A DNA stretch of 64,000 bases from positions 1-64,000 of the forward strand of contig CBDULP010000011.1 of NCBI GenBank assembly GCA_965368085.1. Reading direction: 5' to 3'. The first letter of the stretch is position 1, and each line of letters starts with the position of its first letter. Of this stretch, positions 36,012 through 46,100 are shown piece by piece. Made by a program: the position numbers and the translations under genes. The stretch is from Peptoclostridium sp965368085. Its GTDB lineage: Bacteria > Bacillota > Clostridia > Peptostreptococcales > Peptostreptococcaceae. The notes beneath the pieces are model-generated. The model was not told the origin of the DNA. It did not search any database and worked only from the letters and a program-made list of their open reading frames with translations.

Positions 36012-37259
36012 TTGAATATTTCGAAAAGGGAAAAAATTATGCTTTCGGGGCTTGCAGTAGCCGCGGCAGCATATTTTACATATATGAATATATTCGTGCC
36101 AAAGATGGATGCGTTCGATCTTCAAAAAAAGGCTTTAAGCGGCAACACCCAGATTAAATCGAATTTGGACAGGGGCATGGTTGAAAGTGAGCAGCTGGAA
36201 GAAAAAGTGAAGGCTATGCAGCTGGTTGTCGAAGAAATAGACCAGTCGCTGCCAAACTATATACACCAGGAGAACGTGATATTGTATATAAGGGACGTCT
36301 TTGCAAGAAACAACATAGAGGTGGCATCCGTGGGTTTTTCAGAGCCGGGGGAAGTTTTGGATCCTGACGAGAACGTATCGGTCGAGCAGGCGATAGAAGA
36401 CTATATGAAATATCTTGAAAAGGGAGATAAGATAAAAATCAGGGAGTACTCACTCTTGGGAGAAGACGAAAAATCCAGCGGCGGTGAAGATGGCGAGGAA
36501 GAGCAGCTGAAGGCTTACGCTTCGATGGGTGTCAATGTTTCATTTTCAGGAATGTATTCAGATCTTAAAAACATGCTCAAGGAGATAGAGCAAAACAGGA
36601 AGAAGATAATAATAAAAAGCATAGCTCTCAACAATACGGCAGAGAATATAACGGGCAGTATTTCGCTTGAGTTCCCGTTCTATCCGGACGGAAATAATAC
36701 TGAAAATACGCAGTGGGATATAGAATCTGAATACGGCAATATAGAACCGTTTGTGACTGGAAGGCTGAATATCTTGGAGGGGACGGCTGCAAGCAGTTCT
36801 ACGCCGGTTCCGGTCAAAAAAGACGAAACACCTGCAGTTTCGGTGGAATCGGATTTTTACATTGTGCTAAAGCCGATTTCAAGCGACATGCCGACAGTTA
36901 CAATGGGCAAGTCGCCGTACAGGTATACGGCAGTGTATGAAGACTCCAACATGTTCAAAGAGGCGAATATACACATCAAGAAAGAGGGCGAAGCCTACAT
37001 GTTCAGATACAATACATCGTCGTATTCGTATCCTGCGGCTGAGGGTGAATTTGAGCAAATGAAGCCCATGGGACAGGACATAGTCATAAATGTGTATTCG
37101 ATGATAAGGCTGAACGAGGCGGACTCGTCCGGATTGGTACTGAACGTATACAATGATACGGACAAGGCTGTAAAGATATACGTAAGCGGTGACGATGCGT
37201 CAAATCCTAGATTCAAGGTCAATACAAAAAGTGGCGTTGTGGAAAGCAAGGCCATGTAG
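36012..37259 (+). CDS. pilO: Type IV pilus assembly protein PilO-like
   Basis: About 415 residues: a short N-terminus, one membrane segment (MLSGLAVAAAAYFTYMNIFV), a coiled coil, and a PilO-type domain to about residue 235 (FSGMYSDLKNMLKEIEQNRK). It is about twice the normal length; the extra C-terminal ~180 residues form a beta-rich domain I do not recognise. TTG start at 36012 is preferred because AAAGGGG lies 8 nt upstream; the longer frame from 35985 overlaps pilN. Partners are PilN and PilM. Confidence 0.8.
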   Translation: MNISKREKIMLSGLAVAAAAYFTYMNIFVPKMDAFDLQKKALSGNTQIKSNLDRGMVESEQLEEKVKAMQLVVEEIDQSLPNYIHQENVILYIRDVFARNNIEVASVGFSEPGEVLDPDENVSVEQAIEDYMKYLEKGDKIKIREYSLLGEDEKSSGGEDGEEEQLKAYASMGVNVSFSGMYSDLKNMLKEIEQNRKKIIIKSIALNNTAENITGSISLEFPFYPDGNNTENTQWDIESEYGNIEPFVTGRLNILEGTAASSSTPVPVKKDETPAVSVESDFYIVLKPISSDMPTVTMGKSPYRYTAVYEDSNMFKEANIHIKKEGEAYMFRYNTSSYSYPAAEGEFEQMKPMGQDIVINVYSMIRLNEADSSGLVLNVYNDTDKAVKIYVSGDDASNPRFKVNTKSGVVESKAM

Positions 37260-37265
37260 GAAAGG

Positions 37266-37694
37266 GTGACTGGAGACATGAAATTCAAAAACTCAAAAGG
37301 TTTCACCCTTATAGAGGTTGCACTTGCGGTTTCAATACTTTCTATAATGGGGCTGGCGGTGCTCAACCTTTTCATGAACGCTACGAATATAAACAATGAA
37401 GTAAAGAGAAAGCTAAAGGCAAGCTATATAGCGCAGCAGATAATGGAGGACGAAAAGGCCCACAAGCAAAGCGATACTGTGCAGAGTGTGAAATACCGCA
37501 CTAAAGATGGGGATGAAATGAAGTCCGTGGAAAATATAGAAGACACTAGCGGGTATGTGGTGAAGGTGGAGTATGAAAAGCCTGACGGTGTTTCTGAAAA
37601 CATGCCTCAGGACATATTCAGGATTTGCGTGAGTGTGTATTTCAACGGAAAACAGGTGGAGGAGATAAGTTCTCTGACTAGAAAAGATAAATAG
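37266..37694 (+). CDS. Minor pilin, PilV/GspI-like
   Basis: 142 residues with a prepilin site KG|FTLIEVALAVSILSIMGLAVLN (Glu5 present). The GFTLIEV...SIL form and ALAVS are typical of PilV/GspI minor pilins. Either GTG at 37266 or ATG at 37278 could be the start; the latter gives a normal 8-residue leader. Located between pilO and the giant PilX-like gene. Confidence 0.8.
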   Translation: MTGDMKFKNSKGFTLIEVALAVSILSIMGLAVLNLFMNATNINNEVKRKLKASYIAQQIMEDEKAHKQSDTVQSVKYRTKDGDEMKSVENIEDTSGYVVKVEYEKPDGVSENMPQDIFRICVSVYFNGKQVEEISSLTRKDK

Positions 37695-37727
37695 CCAGGA
37701 GACAAGGGCTAAGGGTCGGGTGATATT

Positions 37728-40172
37728 ATGGATGGCATGAGGACAATTAAAAACGATAAGGGCTCCATGTACATATACAGCATACTCATAGTATTTGTGC
37801 TCACGGTGCTGGGAGTCAGCCTCATGGGGGTTGTAGTCAGCAACTTAAAAATGGGTGTCATGACTTCTGATAAAAACAGGGCGTTTTATATAGCCGACGG
37901 AGCGATGGAGGAAGTGTTCTGGGAACTGGACGGGATAGTCGACAAAGCTCTTGAAGATGCGCAAGTATGGGTCAATGGAGATTATAGAAGCACAAGCCAC
38001 TGGAATGACCTCATCGACAGGCTGTATGCGGTTGACAGTGAAGGAGACCGCAAGTATAACATGAGCGAGATAAAGAAGATTATAAAAGAAGATATTGAGC
38101 AGGAGCTTGAAAGAGAGTATTTCAGGATACTTCTTGGAAAGACGGAGGATGATGTTGATATTAATACAGCAACTCTTCCTGCTGATAATGACAAGCTTGG
38201 AGATGAAATTACGGCCAAAATTAAAAATACTGAAAACATGGATATTGAGAATGGCTTCAGCGATTCCAAGAACAGGGAGGTTGAGGACATACATCTTGAA
38301 TCCGCGTATTCAGGCGGGGAAGAGCCAAACATAAGCGTTAAAATAGTTGCGGATGCATCGTACAATAAGTTAAACAAAAAGGTCGAACTGGACCTTGAGA
38401 TACTTGCTCCGAATGCATATCAAGAAATAGAAGATGAGGACTATGAAGTACCCGTTAAGCTGCTTGCATTAAATGACATATACTTGAGGGCTCTCACTGC
38501 GCAGGGCGACATAGTGACGTCAGGCGGAGAGGTTGAAATAAACGGGGACATATACGCATATGGTACATTTCCGGACGTAAAAAGGCCAAAAAACTCTCAA
38601 ATGGGAGGAATAGTTTCCGGGTACGATATTGAAACGTATGACTTCATAGACAGCAATAAATATCTTGATGAAAGCCAGAAAGGCGACTTGAAAAGTGAGA
38701 TTGACGGAAGCGGAAGCCTTGTTGTAAATGGATATGCAGCGACAAAGTCGAACCTGCAGGTGAGGGGTAAAGATTCTACTATCACCATATTAAAGTCAAA
38801 AGATGACAACGAAAGCCATACGGAGTATTCCGGAAACGCATACTGCAATTCGTTCATTGTCCACAGCACTGCAAAAAATTCCACCATGACTGTTGAGAAA
38901 AACATAGTCATGTACGATGATATGGAAATCAATGTATCGGAGGGTAAAATATACGCTGGAGACGGAAGTAGCGATGGAGAGATATGGGGTCTTATAGACG
39001 GAGATCCAGCTGGAAAAGGAACTGCGGCTTTGGCGGATGACGAGCTTTACGGAGACAGAAGCAGCAGCATAGTGATAAACAACGACAAAGGGAGTCTTGT
39101 TGATGCAAACAGGGTATATCTTGCCGGCACTGGATACATGGAGGTGTTCAAAAAGGATGCTTTGGATGGAAAGAAGCAGTACTACCAGACTGGGGAGAGT
39201 GTTTCTCTGAGCAAGTACTCGTATGCGTACATGAGCCGGTATTCAGGGGATAATGTAAGCCAAATGACCAAATATTCAGATGGAAGCCTAGAATATGACC
39301 TGGTTGAAGGCAGCAATAATGACCTGAATTTCAAAATAGGGCATTTCACAGGATATGCCAGTAAAAACCCTGCGGAATTTACGGAACTTGACATTGGAAA
39401 TATCAGAATAACAGGTATAAAAGACGGCGCCTTGGGAAATCAAGATAACTATGTTCTGGGGGCTGTAACCGCGAATGGTGCAATACTCGACCCTAACATA
39501 AAGCCGGAAGGTGGAAAAGGAAACTTCATGAGTCTTGCGGATTTTGAGAAGAATAGGGTGGAAAAGATAAAGGAAATAGACTATGTGACAAGCCTTTTGG
39601 GGAAAAGGGATTACAAGGAGAATGAAAACGAGAATCTGCTGTTCCAAGAATTTTACAACAACAGCGAAAGTATAGAGGATATTGTAGACACTGGCAATCC
39701 TGACAATATTGTAATAATAAACACAGACAATTCAAAGGACGTGTATATAAACGCTGGCGATTCGATAGGCAGGGAATCAAAAGATTACGACATAAATGGC
39801 TCCAGCATAAAAGGGATAATATTTACGACAGGGAATGTGTTCATATCTGGAAACACTGATTTTACAGGGACCATAATAGCCCGGGGGAACATAGTGTTTT
39901 ATGGAGGAAAATCCAAAAGAATAACATATGACAAGGATATGGTTTCGAAAATGATAGCTGGAAACGACAGTTTGTACAAATTTTTCTACGGCGATGAAGG
40001 CAGGAAATTTGAGGTCGCAGGAGGAATGACAAACGACATGACGCTCAAGGTGGATACTAATGGAGATCTTGGTAAGGATGACATAATATTTATTGAAGGC
40101 TCAGGAAAAATTTCGCTGGCAGCGGGAAAAAGCGGGCTTATGAGAATGAAGAAATGGAGAGAGCTTGACTAG
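37728..40172 (+). CDS. Giant PilX-like minor pilin/pilus-associated protein
   Basis: 814 residues. The N-terminus KGSMYIYSILIVFVLTVLGV is a PilX-type membrane helix, without the usual FTLIE box and Glu5, followed by NRAFYIADGAMEEVFWEL, common in PilX proteins. The rest is unusually long. Residues ~245-430 and ~600-720 contain repeated short Gly-turn strands (GDIVTSGGEVEINGDIYAYG; GNVFISGNTDFTGTIIARG) that suggest a beta-solenoid like those in polymer-forming surface proteins. It overlaps the giant VWA gene's ribosome site. It may carry or present the large adhesin at the pilus tip, by analogy with PilX-PilY1. Confidence 0.7.
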   Translation: MDGMRTIKNDKGSMYIYSILIVFVLTVLGVSLMGVVVSNLKMGVMTSDKNRAFYIADGAMEEVFWELDGIVDKALEDAQVWVNGDYRSTSHWNDLIDRLYAVDSEGDRKYNMSEIKKIIKEDIEQELEREYFRILLGKTEDDVDINTATLPADNDKLGDEITAKIKNTENMDIENGFSDSKNREVEDIHLESAYSGGEEPNISVKIVADASYNKLNKKVELDLEILAPNAYQEIEDEDYEVPVKLLALNDIYLRALTAQGDIVTSGGEVEINGDIYAYGTFPDVKRPKNSQMGGIVSGYDIETYDFIDSNKYLDESQKGDLKSEIDGSGSLVVNGYAATKSNLQVRGKDSTITILKSKDDNESHTEYSGNAYCNSFIVHSTAKNSTMTVEKNIVMYDDMEINVSEGKIYAGDGSSDGEIWGLIDGDPAGKGTAALADDELYGDRSSSIVINNDKGSLVDANRVYLAGTGYMEVFKKDALDGKKQYYQTGESVSLSKYSYAYMSRYSGDNVSQMTKYSDGSLEYDLVEGSNNDLNFKIGHFTGYASKNPAEFTELDIGNIRITGIKDGALGNQDNYVLGAVTANGAILDPNIKPEGGKGNFMSLADFEKNRVEKIKEIDYVTSLLGKRDYKENENENLLFQEFYNNSESIEDIVDTGNPDNIVIINTDNSKDVYINAGDSIGRESKDYDINGSSIKGIIFTTGNVFISGNTDFTGTIIARGNIVFYGGKSKRITYDKDMVSKMIAGNDSLYKFFYGDEGRKFEVAGGMTNDMTLKVDTNGDLGKDDIIFIEGSGKISLAAGKSGLMRMKKWRELD

Positions 40173-40185
40173 GGGAGATGATATT

Positions 40186-43100
40186 ATGCTGAACAAAATG
40201 AAAAAATTACTCAGTGCGTTTATGGTCTTGTGTATGCTTTTGGGGATGTATCAGCCTATAAGTATTCCGTGGGGTGATTCGGAATACGAAATGGGAAGCA
40301 GTTATGTATATGCAGATGATGACGAATATGATTATTACTATGATGACGATTATTACTATTATGACAGCAATTATTGTTACAATTACTATGATTTATATAA
40401 TAATCATTACAGATACTTTGTGAGAGGATTTGTATGGGAAGACATTGACGGAGACGGAAAAAAAGATGTAGGAGAGCCAGGTGTTCAAGGAATAAATGTA
40501 TACTCCTACTGGGGAAATGGAAATCAGTATTTTTCCAAAGCAACTACATCGTCAGATGGAAGTTATATAATCCAAGTCAGTAATAGGGGAAATGATAATG
40601 TAATAAAAGTTAAGTCGGATGAACTGGAAAACAAAGGATATGAACTCACAAATGATTACTACAAGTGGTATGGGTATGGTTCGAAAGTCAATTTAATACA
40701 TGATAAAAAAGATCCGGTGAATTATAGGAGAACAGACAAATTCAAACCATCAAATTATACATATATAGGGATAGGGCTAGGAAAAAAAGAAGGCACTACT
40801 CCAGACCCAGAACCTTCTAAACCCGACCAGTCGGAGTCTGACCTTATAGATGTAACAAGGAGCATAAGTGAAACAAGTATAAAGCAGGGAGAAAGTGTGG
40901 ATGTAAAGTATACTATAACCCCAAAGCAACTGAACAAAGTGCAAAAGGATAACGACAATGTTAAAAAAGATGTAGTGCTGGTTATAGACACATCTGGAAG
41001 TATGGCAGATTACGGGAAGATTTCGAGCATAAAAAATGTAGCTAAAAATTTTGTAGACAAATTTGAGGATGTCCAGAATGTCAAAATAGGAGTGGTAGAA
41101 TACAGCACATATGCTAGAAAGGTAAGCGGCCTGACATCTGATGTTGACTATGTAAAAAGAGAAATAAGCTATCTTGGAACAGGCGGCGCGACCAACATAG
41201 GCGATGGAGTAAGAACGGCAAAGTCTATATTGGATCAGGATGCAGGGGCAGATGAAAAATATATAATACTCATGACTGACGGAGAGGCTACCGCATATAG
41301 TAGGGACATTAATGGAAGTAAATCATCTAATTGGACTTATTTGTACAGCAAAAATCCTGGAAATAGACCGGCAGGATGGGATTATATACATTTAGATGAC
41401 TATATGGGACCATACATAAATAATGATATATATCATGGTAATTTAGGCCCTGTAAAACCAGGTTATTATGTGGACTATTATATAAGTTATCTGGGGCCCC
41501 AGGGAACAACGGACGAAACATCATTGAGCTACGCAAAGAGTGTAGCCGCTCATATGGTTAAAGATGACCAGAGTGTTAAGGCACTGTTTGTTGTAGGGTT
41601 TGGAACACAGGCAGGATCAAGCAATGCTCAAATAGCCGGTGCGGCAGGAGCGAAAGGTTCTTACTATTCGGCAAATGACAGCTTCAGCCTGCAGAGTCTG
41701 TATGAGCAATTTGCCCAAAGGATACTCACATCTGCAGAGGCGGGAATCCAATTTGAAGAAAAAGTGATCAATGAATCTTCGACCACAGATCTCCATATTA
41801 AAGTTGAGAATCTACCTCAGGGATTTGAATTTGACGATGGCACCGTTAAAGGGAATCTGACGGCCCTTTACTCTTTGAATTCCAATGAAAGCGGATATAT
41901 AGCAGACCCGATTGAATTTACTGTAAGATATACATTTGATGAAAGTGGGACGTATAAATTTGGTAATGACGATTCATCTCTTGTAAAAATCAGCGTATTA
42001 AATGAAGAAGACAGCGAAAACATACCGGAAGCTACAGTTGATGTCGAAGCGAACGAGCAGCTGCCTCCACGAGTAAAAATGGATGTGCATGATGCAAATG
42101 GAACCGTATATCAAAGTATGAATGAAGATGGAACTGAAAATCTGCAGATTCTGGAAGAAGGTCTTATATTAAAGGGAGATGCAGTTTCACAATTGGAGAT
42201 AAAGGGTGAAACCATAAAGGATGCAAGATACAAGATTATAAAATTAGATACAGAGCCTTCAATGCCTTCTGACGGCAATATGATTCCAATAAACGATTCG
42301 ATTGTACAAAAGATAATATATCCGGATCTTATAAAGGACAAGATTGGATATTTGACTGCAAGAAATTATGATGTTTCTCACCTTGGAACAATGACGGAAG
42401 AGGGGAAATGGAATGACAGAAGCATAGTTTTCAAGAATCCAACTTCAGTAATAGAACAAAGATCTGCGGATACGGCTTATGCTGTTGGAGACTATATAAC
42501 AAAGGTCAATGGAAGATTTAAAAACTATACGATATTCATGGACAACATGAATGTAGGTGGGAATGGCGGTCCTTACCCGGACTATAAAGAGTCTGCCAAG
42601 TTCTGGGGATATATAACTCCTCCTCAGACAGGAGACTATTATTTTGGAACAAGGTCTGACGACGGAAGCAAGGGATATATAATAGTAGATGATGAAAAAC
42701 TGACAATAGCGGATCAATTTAAGATACAGGGGTCGACATTCAAAACAGACAATGTGAAAATGCACCTTGAAGCGGGAAAATTCTATCCTATATACCTTGA
42801 GTATTCAAACTGGGGAGGTTGGGCCGACCACAGGCTTATTTACAGGACTTCGCCATTTATATCGAGTACAAATGATGGCGGAGGACAGTCTGTTCCGGCA
42901 AATTGGTTCAGACCTACAAGCAACAACAAGCCTGGAGAAGTTGCTACGGCGACATTTGAAAGCACTGCTGTAAAGGGGATACCTTTCCCGGAAGAAAGTG
43001 GAATATACTATGTTGCGGTAAAGGCTAAGAATGAAAAAAATGCGGTCACAGAAAAAATATGCGGACCATTTGTAGTGGGACTTAAATCGGATTTTGAAAT

Positions 43101-46100
43101 CTCAAGGGAATCTGAAGGTTTTGTCCAAAATGGAGAGTTTTTCGAACTTAAGTACAAAGTCACTCCTGGGGATATAAAAATTGGAGATATCGGAAAAAAC
43201 CTTATAATTCAAGACTTTAAAATCCAAGAGACTTTCCCTGATGGAGTAGCATTGGATGAAGATAATGAGCAGTTCGATGTAGATGGACAAACGATTGTTT
43301 CAAAGCCTCAGAGTATAGAGTATAGAAGAGAAGGCGGAGTATACAAGGCGGATCCATTTGAAGTTTCAGTGAGAATAAAAATAGATTCAGAGTCCCAGAG
43401 CATTTTGATTGGAGAAAATGAATCAGCATTTGCATCATATACGGATTTTGACGAATCGAGCATAAGCAAGTCTTTTGAAGAAATGACAATAAACATAAGC
43501 CAGTTTGTAAAACCGGAAGAATTCAATGTGCTTGAAATACAGCCAGAAAGAGAGTTTGAACTCACAGAAGAAATGTTTGCCGATATGGGACATAGTGTAA
43601 CTGTGGATCAAATGTCCATGAGAGAGTTTGTAGGAAATGTAGAGGATATCAACGGCAAGTATGACGTGGTTTATATAGGAAACAAGAATGAAGGAGGAGC
43701 GAACAACGACCATTATTCCCCAAAAGGTAAAAAGTCAAGTAAAGTTCCGCCAAGTTCAGGAAGCGGTGTTGAATACTACAGCGAAAATGACATAACAAAC
43801 AGAAAAGCATATGAACTTGAAGAATATATCGAGTCGGGACAGCTTCTAGTTTTGGAAAAGAATATTTTGAATGGTTCTATGAAAGACATGAAGCTTTATA
43901 AGAGGCTTTCAGGCTATGAAGACAGAGAAAATGTCATTGACATAGAATTTGTAAACAGCAACAATTCTTTGGAACGTATAATATCGGAGTACAGAAAATC
44001 CAATAAAAGGCCTGCTTTTGAAGTGGTTTCAAGTCCTAAAGAGTATGATGGATTAAACTATGAAGAAAATAAAAACATGCAGTTTAAATATAATATTAAA
44101 AATCAAAATTCAGGCGGTCAGAACCTTATTGTAACAAGTCTGTATCTGGACCAAAATGGAGACGGTTTTTTCAGGGAAGACGAAAAGGTTGAACATTCAA
44201 ACCCTCAATTTGACGGAGAGGGATATGTTATAAATTACAGGATAGAGGACTCGTTCACGGGGATGATGCCTTGGAAAGTTGAGGCTGTTGACCAAAGCGC
44301 GGGTACAAAATCATATCATGTGGGATACCCTGCATACAAAGGCAAAAAGCTCAAGACTAGGGTGCTTCACTTGATTCCTGAAAATGGAACAGAACTTCAC
44401 ATAAAAAATGGAAATGGATTTACGCCAAGCCTGAATACTGACGAATATGAAATACAGGTTACAGAGCTGCCAGTAAGCATGTTTAACAACAGCTGTCCGA
44501 ATGATGTCGAATATGGCGGGAAAACAGTGAAAACTGAGCTTAACGGGAATTACGATATGATAGTGATGGGCTTTAGGGATATGTATGGAAGCAGTGATAT
44601 AATAAGAAACGAACCCATACAAGCTATAAAAGACTTTATAAAGACAGGCCAAAGTGTTATGTTTACGCATGATGTGTTTACATTCTGGACAAATAATTCA
44701 AGCGGATGGGGAGCAAATATTACAAAGCAGTTCAGGGATATTGCTGGACAAAGCAGGTACAAGGACCCTAACAACCCTGCGGAATTAGATGTTTGGGGAA
44801 ATAGGATAATGCATGATGAAAAGCCTGAGCAAAACAAGAAGACATACGGTTTTTCGGATGGAGCATTAGACAGGGCCAACGGCAAGGGATTTAAAACATA
44901 TAACAACTCATTCATGCTCAATGAAGGGATTATAACAAAATATCCTTATGACCTTCCGAATATTTTGCCTGTTGCAACTACACACTACCAGTATTTCCAG
45001 CTTAACCTTGAGGATGAAGATGTAGTTCCTTGGTTTTCACTTTATGGTGGGGCGAACAGCAAGCTACAATACGATGGAAGAAACAACTACTACACATATA
45101 CAAAGGGCAATATAACATATTCGGGTACTGGCCACAGCAGGCCTGGAGGGATACCTGAACAGGAATTCTTTGTAAACACAATGGTAAAAGCTTCAAGGAA
45201 TTCAAACCATGCACCGACAATAAATGTCATAAACCTTGATGAGAATGATATGATATCAACTAATCAGGATATGTTCGAATTCAGCTTCATACCAGATGAT
45301 ATAGATGGTGACGAACTTACAGGAAAAATATATATAAATGATGTTTTGGTCAGATCATATAGTAAAGAAGAAGTTGCTCTAGGTGAACCTATAAGGGTAC
45401 AGATAACAAAAGAGGAGCTGCAGGAAATAATAGGAGATGGAAATTCATTCGAACTGAGTATAGAGGTTGTGGATTCTAAGGGAGCAAAAGCTGAAGAAAA
45501 CTCAAGCTTTACAGTAAGCTATATTGAAAATCCAGTGCTTTTTGTTAGCGCAGAACTTTCAGAAAGAGGATACCTTGTTGGAGACAGGGGTAGCGTGGAC
45601 ATCTCTATAGAGGCACCAACTGCAGACAGGGTTTTTGATAGTGGAGCTACAAACTTGGATTTTGCAGTTTCAAATTCACATGGGATTGATTTTGACCACA
45701 GGACTTGGACTCCGTCGGATGTGTCATTTAATCCGCTGCCAAGCCATCCAAAACAGACAAAGGAATTTGAATTCACTGTCGAAGATGAAGGAAGCCATAT
45801 AATTCAAAATAGGCTGGAATATGATTGTTCTGATTTTGAGGGGCTGGGAAAACAGACTGTCGACTATTCATATGCAGTGCCGGTTAAAAAAGGAAGAATT
45901 GATGTAAGTGTCAGCCAGGCAAATGGAAAGGCCGTTGAAAACGGAAGTATAACGGTTAAAAGACCTGATGGAACAACAAGTGAACACAGAATTGAAAACG
46001 GAATAGTTTCACTTGAATACGGTATGATATCGGGAACTTATGAAATTTCAGTCAACCCAGGCGATGGATATTCTAAAAAAGAAGGTGGGGTAAAGAATGT

